A stretch of DNA of 64,000 bases from NCBI GenBank assembly GCA_029204225.1, contig CM055097.1:71533952-71597951 (forward strand), in the 5' to 3' direction. Position numbers and translations under genes: made by a program. The stretch's first letter is position 1, and each line of letters starts with the position of its first letter. Shown here piece after piece: positions 1 to 13,748 of this stretch. The DNA comes from Diphasiastrum complanatum (Eukaryota > Streptophyta > Lycopodiopsida > Lycopodiales > Lycopodiaceae). The notes under the pieces are model-generated. The model had not been told where the DNA came from. It worked only from the letters and a program-made list of their open reading frames with translations, and did not search any database.

Positions 1-345
1 AGACATTCTGAGATTAAAGAATTTCTTCCTCAGATAGAGCTTAGACGTAAAATCTCTAATGTCGTAGAGAGTTGTTAGGATGTCACATGCATCCTTAGAT
101 GTCTGAGCAGCACGTATGTGGCAGATTTGAGTGTCCTTGATGTTGAGGGTGGTCATGGTAAATGCTTTGCCATCTCTCAGTCTCCACTTGGTGATGATGG
201 CTGCATCACCTTCTGTTTTGAGTTCTGTGCCATCGATGATGTCCCATAGTTCTTTGGCTAGAAGTATAACCTTCATCTTGAATTCTCAGAGATGGTAGTT
301 ATCTCCATCGAGTTTGTCAATGAGAGATGAACTAGATGATGGATC
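1..345 (-). pseudogene. Ty1-copia gag, N-terminal part (cut by window edge)
   Basis: Read on the minus strand from the ATG at 345-343, the frame begins MDPSSSSSLIDKLDGDNYHL, the usual start of a plant copia Gag (DUF4219/UBN2 type). It continues with motifs such as ELWDIIDG and KDACDILTTLY out of the window. In the family this protein packages the element RNA. A TGA interrupts the frame just after NYHL, where a tryptophan normally stands, so this copy is damaged. It lies directly downstream of the PBS at 480-491 and the LTR at 492-1291, in the order expected for a minus-strand element. Family assignment is firm; the rest of the element is outside the window. Confidence 0.8.
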
Positions 346-479
346 CATTTTGGTTGAACGAGATCGTTGGTAGGAGCAACGACTGTCGGAATACTATTGG
401 CTACGCGTTTGCTAGAAAGACATCTTGATAGAAACAAGACTAATAATCTGCAGTAAAAATGCAAATTACTAAAATGTCT

Positions 480-491
480 GCTCTGATATCA
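480..491 (-). other. Primer-binding site (tRNA-iMet type) of the minus-strand copia element
   Basis: The minus strand reads TGATATCAGAGC, one base away from the canonical TGGTATCAGAGC complementary to the 3' end of initiator tRNA-Met. It abuts the LTR that starts at 492, which fixes the LTR edge and the direction of the element. Confidence 0.85.
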
Positions 492-1291
492 TGTCATAAA
501 TCGATGCTTGTGAGTGCAGCAAAGGCTTGGTTGCTCAGAGCGTAGGCGTGTAGGAACGGAAACGCAACAGTTAGCAGCAGAAATATTCAAGTAGAAGAAT
601 TCATACAGTTTGCACAAATGAACGACGCAGTAGTGAGACAAAAATTGCACTATATTTAAAAATATCAACAGTGAGTACAATGGCTTGAAGTAATAACTTC
701 AGCTTGCTGAACGTGATAACGCTGGCTACAGATAACTTTGATTGCAAAAAGAAAATTCTAAAAATTAATACTTGCATGGCTTGATTCAACTAATATAGAG
801 ATTTACAAGAGAGGAAATATCTTACAAGCCTTTAAGGCTATTTATGCCGGTTTGTACAAAAGTTGGTAACCGCCAACCGTCTTTGGGATATTTGTTTGTC
901 AACATGTTTTTAGGGTTACTCATAAGTTGGCAAAGTCGGTCAACCAAAAATACGGGAAAAACAAAAAAGGTCGAAAAGGCGAAGGTGCCTTAAAAAATGA
1001 TTTCTAAGATATTCTGGCCACTTGGTCAGTGTGTCGTATTTTTTGCTAAGGAGCAAAAAAGACGAAGGTGTCTTAAAAATGATTCCTAAGGTATTCTGGC
1101 CACTTGGCCAATGTGTCGCATTTTTTGCTAAGGAACGAAAAAGAGGAAGGTGTCTTAAAATGATTTCTAAGGCATAGAAAATCTCAAAGGGGAAAAATGT
1201 GAAGGCCTAAAAATATGTTGTCGGCCTTCGGTTTTTCAGGATGCTCATTACTTGAACTATTTGTTTAAGGTTGAGCATAAGAAATCTAACA
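492..1291 (-). mobile_element. 5' LTR of minus-strand copia element
   Basis: An 800-bp LTR. On the minus strand it opens TGTTAGATTT at 1291 and closes GACA at 492, next to the PBS. A second, solo copy of the same LTR lies at 52193-52970 and shares long stretches such as GCGTAGGCGTGT, CGGAAACGCAACAGTTAGCA and TCGGCCTTCGG. The promoter-distal half contains reiterated GCGAAGGTG / TGCGAA-like words. The element interrupts an older plus-strand copia sequence that resumes at 1292. Confidence 0.85.
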
Positions 1292-2121
1292 TTCAAAAGA
1301 AGATCTATCTTAGCCAGTAGGCATATCTAAAAGGCATTTTAGAAAAGTTATCCAAGTAAAGTATTGACTAAACCTTCTTGTGCTGAGACTGATAGTGAAT
1401 TACTCGACTTAGCGAAGTACACTTATCATTCACTAATCGAATCTCTAATGTATGCAATGCTGTGTACTAGACCAGATTTAGCATACACTGTTAGCACGTT
1501 AAGTCAATTCATGTCTAATCCTAGGATCTCTCATTGGAAAGCATTAAAGAGAGCCATGAGACATATTTAGGGAGGTTTAGATCACATCTTATGTTATGAT
1601 GGAAATGCTATCGACCCACTCGTCCTGCGAGGCTATTCCGACTCAGATTGGGGTGGAACAGTCTCTACCAATAAATTCTACCTCCAGGTTATGTTTCTAT
1701 CCGGCAGGGGGATTGATTTTGTGGAACTCAAGAAAGCAGAAATCAGTTGCACTTTCTTTAATAGAGGCAGAGTACATCGTAGCATGCCAAGCTTCAAAAG
1801 AAGCTGTATGGATCAGGTTATTACTTCACGACTTACATCACACTCAATTTAATGCTACCACCATTATGTGTGACAACTTGAGCTGTATTTCATTGTCACT
1901 GAATCCCAAATTTCATGGCAAATCCAAGCACATAGAAATCCAGTATCATTTCATTCGGGAGAAAGTTTTCTCAGGGCAAGTGATCCTTCAATACTGCTCC
2001 ACAACAGAAATGGTCGCAGACATCTTCACCAAAGCGCTTCTCAGGATCAAGCACTAGAAATTCTTCAACAAGCTGAACCTGACGAAGATACCAAGGCACC
2101 AGCTGTGACCTTAAGGGTGAC
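1292..2121 (+). pseudogene. Ty1-copia pol 3' end: RT tail and RNase H, broken
   Basis: The frame starting near 1364 reads LTKPSCAETDSEL, then YTYHSLIESLMYAMLCTRPD and LSQFMSNPRISHWKALKR, the connection between reverse transcriptase and RNase H of copia Pol (consensus Y..LIGSLMYL...RPDI). A stop follows at about 1568. The continuation (YSDSDWGGTVSTNK) and the RNase H core (KQKSVALSLIEAEYI, then MCDNLSCISLSLNPKFHGK, then MVADIFTKAL) lie in two frames, so there is at least one frameshift near 1690. The upstream part of pol is missing because the minus-strand copia element at 1-1291 inserted here; its other side is outside the window. Dead copy. Confidence 0.85.
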
Positions 2122-3053
2122 TGTTGGAAATTAAGCCCATAGTTGTCTCTTTGGTGAATGACTAATTTCTATTTCATGATTCTTCCTGCATGTTTATTGA
2201 TCATTGATCTAGGGTCAAGTGAAACCAACTTTGGTTCTACGTCTGCTCATCTGACACCTGCAGGAATCACAAACTTAGACAGCCAATTTATTTGAAGAAC
2301 GTCTACAACGGGCTTCCGGCTGATCTCCAGCAAAGGGTAACCAATCCTGTCATAATTTCAAAGTTCAGAGTTTAACTTGAAGTCATTGAAGACTTGGCCA
2401 TCTTCAAGGACTTCCACAAAACTTGCATTTAGAACAAGTCTGCAAAAATACACTATGTTTTCAATAGCTTCGACTTTTTCACATTTTCTTGAAATGCTAA
2501 AACTTGCACAGTTCAAAAGTTAAACTGCTGTTAACACACCTTCGGCTCCAGTGCGAAAAATGCGAAGAGAGAAAAATCCCGAAGGTCATCTATTTTCATG
2601 CGTTAAACTATTTTAAAGACATCACGTCTTTTTGAGGGCACCTTCGGCCTCTTGCAAAAAAGGCAAAGAGAGAGAAAAATCCCGAAGGTCGTCTAAAATA
2701 AAACGAGGAACATTCCAACGACGTCGTTGTCCGCATCAACGATGCTGAATTATTGACCGTATATATACTGTGCCTAATTAGATGACAAGCATTCAATGTA
2801 ACTAATACACGGATGAAATCTGTTAATAGATCGTCCAAGCATAGATTAGTTGTTGCTCCGTCCATGAGACACATTATTTGAGCCTCCCAATTACGCCGTC
2901 ATTTTTGGTTGTAATTGTTATTTGTATTGTGCTTTAGTGTAATATAGCAACAGCACGTTTTCATCTGTGTACAACGTAGATTAATGCTTGTTGTGATTGA
3001 ATGCACTTTCATTGTTGTTTGATCGCGCCTGTTTACTCACTCTGATTAGAACA
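2122..3053 (+). mobile_element. 3' LTR of the older plus-strand copia element (right edge approximate)
   Basis: It begins TGTTGGAAATTAAGCCCATA directly after the RNase H stop and a weak purine tract (AAGGGTGA). A TATA-like TATATATACTG occurs at about 2759. The likely end is TTAGAACA at 3046-3053, a partial inverted match to TGTTGGAA. It also carries words such as GTGCGAAAAATGCGAAG around 2550 and a paired AAAAATCCCGAAGGTC at about 2570 and 2675. The left edge is well supported, the right edge is inferred. Confidence 0.55.
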
Positions 3054-6243
<3,190 letters not shown>

Positions 6244-6429
6244 CTCAGTGCTCGAAGTTGGTTCCTCTTTTGCCTGAAGCTACCCAGATGGTCGATTTGC
6301 TTGGAGATACGTTTTTTATATTGTAGTAGCCGATCTGAATGTTCATTCTTTCTAGCTCGATCTTTCTCTTTTTAATAATCATCTATCTCTATTTGCTAAC
6401 AACATTTTTGTAGCTTACAGTTTCATGCC

Positions 6430-6970
6430 TATGCTGATGGTGTCAAGAAGTTTGGACATATTCAGTGGGGCAGATTCCATGCCAGGGTTCCAGGCTCTCA
6501 AGAGGTTAACGATATACTCTTGAGAATATATACTCCTGGAATGTCAGAAGTCTCAACGATTCAGCAAGGCAAGTCTGTCTCTGCCTCAGGTCTGGTTAAC
6601 CTACCTCACCCACAATGTTGTAATTGCCTTGTAGAAAAGAAAGCTTTGAGGGTTCAACCAACATTACCTCATATAGGAACTTGCAGCTTCGTACCACTAT
6701 GGGGTCTCTCCTGCTCAAAGGCACCCATGGTGGGGTTTTAACTCTCGTCTCTCGTGATTGGAAGGTGCTCACTATGGGGTTTCTCCTGCTCGAAGGCACC
6801 CATGTTGGGGTTTTAACTCTTGTCTCTCGTGATTGGAAGGTGCACACTATGGGGTCTCTCCTGCTCAAAGGCACCCATGGTGGGGTTTTAACCCTTGTCT
6901 CTCGTGATTGGAAGGTGCTCTCCAGTTTATCTTATCCTACTCGTAAGTTGGGTGCTCCTCCATCTGCGTA
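6430..6970 (+). pseudogene. LINE endonuclease-like fragment with internal 75-bp triplication
   Basis: In one frame the stretch at about 6535-6590 reads SWNVRSLNDSARQ, which resembles the N-terminal motif of LINE apurinic endonucleases (WNVRGLN...R). A second frame from about 6630 carries GTHGGVLTLVSRDWKV, resembling the GGV...L.S..W part of the same domain, repeated three times. No reverse transcriptase follows. The fragment would be the N-terminal half of an EN domain that the LINE at 13878-16880 lacks, but I cannot show that they belong to one family. Confidence 0.45.
6698..6922 (+). repeat. Three tandem copies of a 75-bp unit
   Basis: Units begin CTATGGGGT at about 6698, 6773 and 6848 and end with CGTGATTGGAAGGTGC. 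They differ by only a few substitutions and keep the reading frame (75 is 25 codons). Recent local duplication inside the EN-like fragment. Confidence 0.9.
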
Positions 6971-9780
6971 AGCTCAATCTTAAACCTTTATGCTCCTCCT
7001 TTACTTTTGAGAGAACTAACTTTGGTCCGCAAAAGTTTGTCCTTGACATAGTTAATTAGGTGTCACATGGCTTCAGGTGCTTTTTTCCCCCGCCCACACT
7101 CTGGTGCTCACCTACTCGCTCTCCCTATGCTACCATGTATTTCTTATCCCATACATTTTTGGGAGATCCCCAAACTTTTGAATGTATATTAAAAGTAAAA
7201 CATATACCTTAGAGTGTGTGAGTGCATGTGGAGGTGGGCGCCCACAAAAATCTCTGCACCCAAGGAAAAGAATGTGATAGAATATGTGTTAAAAGTAAAT
7301 TTAATATACTGTATATCTGGTTCGCTACATCTTGTGATGACCGGGACCCCAACCAGCCATCAACACGTGTTAGGCCCTCGCAATTGGCTCCTTGGAATAG
7401 CTACGTAGCCACTTGCAGAAAATAAGTGTAGAATAGTTTTTACTGCATTTGCCATTTTTGAGAGCATGTCTTGGGTTTGTCAGTTGAATTTGTCCAATAT
7501 TAGATCTATATCTAGATTGCCAAGTGACGGACTAGTTAGGTAACACATGGTCAGCGACATGCAATTATAGCTTTTTTTAAATGTATTATTTTCTCTTTGT
7601 CGATCATAAATTTTGTTTTGTTGTGCTTGTAGCTATGCTGGATGTGATGTGATATGCATATTGCACTAGTTCTTGTACTATTCAATATTTTCAAGTAGAA
7701 CAATTAAGATATATATTGTAGTCTACATATTCATAGAGTGATTGATATATATTGTAGTCTACATATTCATACATGTTTTATGGATTGCCATATAATGGGA
7801 TGAGTAATCATGTTTTATTAAGATATATATTGTAGTCTACATATTCATACATACTTTATGGATTGCCATATAATGGGGTGAGTAATTATGATAGTGAATT
7901 CAAATGACACTTCTAATTGCCTGTATATTAAAAGTTGGAAACCTCTATTAATTTTATTTCTTTAGTTCAATCAAATAGCCAAACTAACAGATATAATGAA
8001 ACTATGGAAAATGTGCTTTGTGCATATGTTGCCAATAAGCTTTTTAATGGAGAAAAATATCTAGTGATTGAGTTTGTTTGCAATTGTAATAGGCATACTT
8101 TCATAAGTTATAATCTATTTATGCTTATATATGAATTTCAACCAAGAACACATAGTTAACTTCAGAAGATAGCTGATTTCTTGCCAAGAGATGCTACAAG
8201 TAGCATGTAAAAATGTCTAGAGCGCTTAGAATAGAGCAAGACATTATGCTAGTTTGATAATATCTCCTACGAAGTTTCAATAAGGTGATTAGGTGTGTCT
8301 TATACTCTTAGATAGTGTGGCGTAATGTACCATGACTAAACATCTTGGTGATTTGGGACTACACAGGACCAATATGACCATCATTGAAAAATATTAGTCA
8401 AAGATTAACATTTAGATATCAAAGGAGGAATTGCCTAAACATATTTGGGAATAGTCATGAATTGGGGACCAACATAGCCATGTGATGTGGCACAATTGCA
8501 TTGGATCACTATTATGTTGTCAATATGGTGAGAGACCTTTCAATACTTGGGGGTTTCACATCTCTAGCATAGAGGTGAATTATGATGTTATGTGATGTGA
8601 AAAATGAAGATCCAAATCGGATTCAAACATTAGACCTAGGCCAAAAATAATTTCACAAGCCTTCACTATCCAAGAGCTAGACAAAACACTCATAGATTTG
8701 CTCTAAAATCAAATAGACATCATGGGCGATTGAAATGATAAAATCAACTGAGTCAAAAATACATTGCGACAACAAATGCCACCAAAGAGGCAATTTGGCT
8801 GATAAATTATGTACATCCCTGTCGAAACATCATTGGTGGTCATTCCATCTTGTGATCAATTGTTGCTATTATGCACATTTCTCATCCAACTTCCCTAGCT
8901 ACATGGTGCACTCTTGTACCACCCAAAAAGTAGTTTCTAACATTTCAAATAGCCTTTTTTTTACCGTATTAAACCAATGGAAAAGGCTGATGTCCAATCA
9001 ATACATTGTACGTGATGTGAGAAGCCCATGATGTAGCCGGTAAAAGTTTATTCCAAGAAAACACATCTTCTTGTTCCTTTTTAAAAATCTTGTTGATCAA
9101 TATTGCTTGACCAATAGCATGGGAGCAAAAAGCTATCAACGTCTTGTGTACAATCTTAAGTTTACCAATAGGCTCATAAATGTCATTATTCAAAAAATGT
9201 AGTTCCTGGTTGACGTCCAGTGCTAACTGAAATTCAAAATAACTTGTATACATTGATCCATCATGAACTTGATAGTACCTTTAGTAGTATTGACTCCTTA
9301 AAGGCTTTATCCCAAGTAGTTAGGGCATGAATATTAGATCCAAAGCAACGTCAAAGTACAAAGAAACACAAACTTATAAACATACTAGTAGAAATAACAT
9401 GCCCTATAAGCCCAACTTGCAATTACCAATTAGGAAAACATATTACTAGCCGCACTTAACTAAGAGCAATTTTGTAACCAATATTTCTAGATTAAGAATA
9501 TTGCTCCCGGCGCCACGTCGCTCCCGGCGCCATTGTGACCAGAAAGAATCCAGCCGGCGCCAAGTTCCTATGGCTGATCGGTTCCAGCGAAGTCCGGAGA
9601 GCTCAGATCGATGTGCAATCACCTCACACGATCTAGGCATGATCAAAGGAAGCCTGGGGATCAATAGATTCTAGAGAGAGAAAACGTGCTTTACCATTAT
9701 GATTGGCTTCGAGTCATTCTTATATTAAGGAAGAGAATTAGCGAATCATAGTGATCTTAGCCAAAGCTCTCTAAAAAGAG
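6971..9780. other. Intergenic; tandem repeat at 7706-7888, otherwise no gene seen
   Basis: Only short open frames. TGTGATGACCGGGACCCC at 7331 looks like an LTR start but no partner or PBS was found. GC-richer sequence at 9500-9620 with a repeated GGCGCCGGGAGC / GGCGCCAAG word is unexplained. Confidence 0.4.
7706..7888 (+). repeat. Local tandem repeat, two full units and one partial of about 75 bp
   Basis: ATATATATTGTAGTCTACAT recurs at about 7709, 7746 and 7822. The last two copies are followed by TATGGATTGCCATATAATGG and TGAGTAAT. The first copy is truncated. Confidence 0.85.

Positions 9781-9782
<2 letters not shown>

Positions 9783-9835
<53 letters not shown>
9783..9835. repeat. (CT)n microsatellite
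   Basis: About 26 CT units, perfect. Confidence 0.97.
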
Positions 9836-9840
<5 letters not shown>

Positions 9841-10097
9841 ACCATCTTCATGGTGCCAATGCAAGATTTGAAATGTAGAATCCTTCGCTTTTCTCCATTA
9901 CTTTTCCTAGTCGCATTCGTATTTTCCTATTTGCAAGTGTGAAAAATGGTAGTACTGAGCTTTGTTCTTGTACTTTTTATCATCATGATGGCTTGTGATG
10001 GCATTTGCCCATAAGTTAAGAGAGTCAAGAAGGCTTCAAGCTTGTACATGCAAGCTTTGTGATGCTTCCATTTTCATTTCACTAGTGTTAATATGGA

Positions 10098-10164
<67 letters not shown>

Positions 10165-10250
10165 GTGCGCAGACACATCTACATATATATACATATGCAA
10201 ATATCATATATATACATATGTATATATATATACATATATACATATGTATT
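10098..10250. repeat. (GT)n microsatellite passing into a TATATACA-rich tract
   Basis: Roughly 35 GT units with GC interruptions (10098-10168), then alternating purine-pyrimidine TATATACATATG sequence to about 10250. The whole 150 bp alternates purine and pyrimidine, a Z-DNA or cruciform-prone composition. Confidence 0.9.
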
Positions 10251-11595
10251 TGCAACTTGAAAAGTCGCTTATCTCAATTTGAATAAAAGATGGTTTGCAT
10301 TGAATATGTTGCAAATTGCACCAAGTTTTTGGGGATGTTCACTTTCCCTTCATGGTTTCCTTCAATGCTATTGGTTCTGATATTTTGTGTCTCAAATAGT
10401 GAAATATGATTAACTAATCAACCCCTTGATATGGCTCTGGTGGTCAGATGTATACAAGACTCCTGTTATCACATGAAATTGTAAAGCAACCGAAAGCTAC
10501 AATAACTCTTAAATCACATCTTTGAGGTATTAATTCTATATGATAAGCTTACTTTTAACAATATCCCCTTTGATTATAACCTAACGACCTCCTGATTTCG
10601 TAATCACAAGGTCAACAAGTATCATGTAACATGGTAGTCATTATGACTAGAAATTTGTTCTAAAACTCCACATTATTCTCTTTATATTTTGCCAACGCAC
10701 TACAGCCTACTTATGTCTTCCAATGATCCAAATGCTGTCATAAGTTTAGAAGAAACACGCCCAGTCTTGTCTTTGTAAAACAATTTAAAAGCAACTTCTT
10801 CATACGTTGAATATTGTCATTTGAAATTGATAGGACAAATGCAAATCTTAGGTGCAATTTAACCTGTATGAAATTCAAAGCTGAAAAGAAAATCATATTC
10901 GTGAGAAAAAAATCCTTCAATTTTCCACCTTTAAGCTTGAATGTTTTGAACATTTGCTAACTTTTATTGTATGTAGAACCAAAATAACAAGGAGATATGC
11001 ATTACATATGTTTCCAGGGATACAATTCCAATCAAATATAACCACGCAACATAGGCTGGCCCTGAAATGGGCCAAATACAGGTCGTGCTAATATGCGAGA
11101 CAAGAGCAGAGATTTAACCTATTTCGTGGAGCAAATAACGATGCACCTTGGATGGTAATATATACTAAAAAGCACGCAAAATTGTAGAATGAGCTTGGTC
11201 GACATAAAAACATCTTTGATCACTCATTGGTCTCCTACCGGAATCTATAGGATACAGAAGCAGAATTACAGTGCCCTAACTTATCAAAACAAAATGTCAT
11301 TAGCCAAATGTTGTCTTCCAAATTTCCATGTGGAAGAGTCCAGCCTGATAAATACCCAGTACGGTCTTTGAGATATTTATACTGGATAACTACTCCAGTG
11401 ACTTATGGGTAACAAAGTTGTTGATGAAAAGAAAATGCGGCAGTTACTAATGTGTTTAATAAGCAATGAGGTACGAGAGGCATTCTTGTGAATGGACTAT
11501 GACCTTAACTACCAACAAGCATGGCGCTAATGTGACTGTACAAAGAATATAAGCAAAGCTAACACCTATTGCAGCAGCCTAAAAGCACAACAGCA
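10251..11595. other. 3' flank of the HIP gene
   Basis: No coding sequence recognised. The part next to 11595 should hold the 3' UTR of the minus-strand HIP gene. No unambiguous poly(A) signal could be fixed. Confidence 0.45.
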
Positions 11596-13220
11596 TCAAA
11601 CTGCGGCTCCGCCAAAATTGCTCATCATTTTGTTAAGTAAAGGAGCAACCTTTGGATTATCTTGATGATTTGCCAGATTCGCTGGATTCTTCATTACTGC
11701 AGTGGCGACATCAAAAGACAAAAGGTAAGGTGCAAAATTTGATTCTGATGCAATTTTATGTTAAATTAATAAATGGTGGTCATCTAAAGGACTGTGGAGA
11801 AACATCATACTGAATTATTTTGTCAGACATATTCTGTCATAATTCACATGGAGCAGATTCCAGAATAAACCTTTACTACATGCTATTTCCTAGTCTATGC
11901 ATTCTTGTATGCCAATCATTTACATCATCTTGGAAGTTGGTACATAGAAACATAGGAGATTTTCAAAAATAAGTTTCATTCACAATCACGCTATCGACCA
12001 TAGATTAAAAGGACAGGAATAGACAACATATAATCAAACAATGTGAAAAGAGCTAAGTTGCAGCTCGTGAAAACAAACTTACAAACTGACCATCTAACTT
12101 TAAGGACTCTCTCAAAGACAGCATAATTCACAGACTGCAACTAGCAAATTTACCTTGCAGTCTAGCATTCAACAACTCAAATCAATTGAAGAAGAACAAT
12201 GTATGTGGAATTATACCATCTTGGAGTGCAGCCATCACTTCAGGATCTTGGAAGGCAGCCAAAAGCTCTGGATCCTACACCACAGACAACAGAAGGTAAG
12301 TAGCCTGCAATAGCTCCAATGTTCCCTTCAGCTGCCTTGTCAAGCTGAAAGCATTAGCTTCTTATATTTTTTATTAACCTAAAAGCTTCCAACAGAATAA
12401 TTCCACTGCAACTTGTAAGACAATAGGCTTACATTTAATAATTGACTCATGTCAACGCCTCCGGGAGAGCTTCCAGGAAAACTGCCGGGCCAACCACCAG
12501 CAGAATTACCCGCTGAACCACCAGGAAAGCTGCCAGGCCCGCCACCAGCAAAGTTACCTGTTGCACCACCAGTTCTAGGACTTGATGATTCCCTTTCAGC
12601 ACGTTTGGCCTTCTCATATGAAGCCTGTATACAAAGCAATCAATGTCATCAACACTCAAATCAGTATCAAGAACTCAACATGTGAAAAGTAAGCACTTGG
12701 TATGTTACTTGAGCCTTGGCACGCCGCCTCTGCCTTTCCCTTTCAGCTTTCCTTTCCTGTCTCTCTTTGCGCAGCCTTTCATATTTTCTACGGTGTTCTT
12801 CGAGTCTACGTGCATTTGGCTCCACCTGAAAGTCCATGCCCATTATCAGGTAAGCCAGTGCAGCTAAAATCAAAATGAGAATGGTCTTTTCAACTGTGGA
12901 TGCCTCTGAACACTCCAATCATTGAGAAACGTGAGATTTGGCTGTCCCCATTTTAACATTGCCAGACACCTATGCTTACGACAACAAGGGTTGCGATTTC
13001 CTTAGTGCCTAGAGTTCGACAAGAAGACAAGGTTCTTTATGTGGGAAACATAGTACATGAACAAAATATGTAAAATGTGTAACACTGACATCAAGAGTTT
13101 CACCCATCCAATCGACAACTGATGTCTTGAAAGCATTCCAATATCTGTGATTTCTGAATTTTAAGAGAAACGTAGTTCACATCGAACTTCCTGAACTCCC
13201 ACCCCGCCCCCCCACTCTCG

Positions 13221-13253
<33 letters not shown>

Positions 13254-13691
13254 CTCACTATATTGCTATTTCTTCTGGCCGAAACCCAACTTTCGCACAA
13301 ACCCCAGCTTTTCATGCTTTTCATTCTGAAGGTCACATTTACACAACTTTTGAAGGAGATTAGAACAGCCACCATATATATAAGCTTTTAGTTGAAACAA
13401 AACCTTTATTATGGGATAAACTGAAGTGCATGTGTCAAGCAATAAAATTTTGTTATATATCTTTAATTCTACTAGTTTAACTTGTTTGTCTACTTGTTTG
13501 AATGGGGATGTTTATACACTCTCAAGATGCTTCTCATACTTGACATGTACTGTCCAGTCTTATGTACCTTCTTGGTGCCTCAAAGACATCAATAAAGCTT
13601 TCTTTCTTTCTTCTCTCCTATCTGCACCACACACTTGACAATGTAGCTTTTGTCTTATATGCCTTTTGGGCATGGAAAAGATACTAATAAA

Positions 13692-13748
<57 letters not shown>

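Noticed and set aside
7331-7400. TGTGATGACCGGGACCCC as a gypsy LTR start
   Set aside because: No matching LTR end, PBS or second copy could be found in the window.
9446-9664. Minus-strand frame in a GC-richer patch
   Set aside because: No recognisable domain; the patch is short and may be an LTR scrap.
12447-12659. Alternative frames across the Gly/Pro-rich exon of HIP
   Set aside because: Shadows of exon 9; the frame that splices with exons 8 and 10 is the true one.
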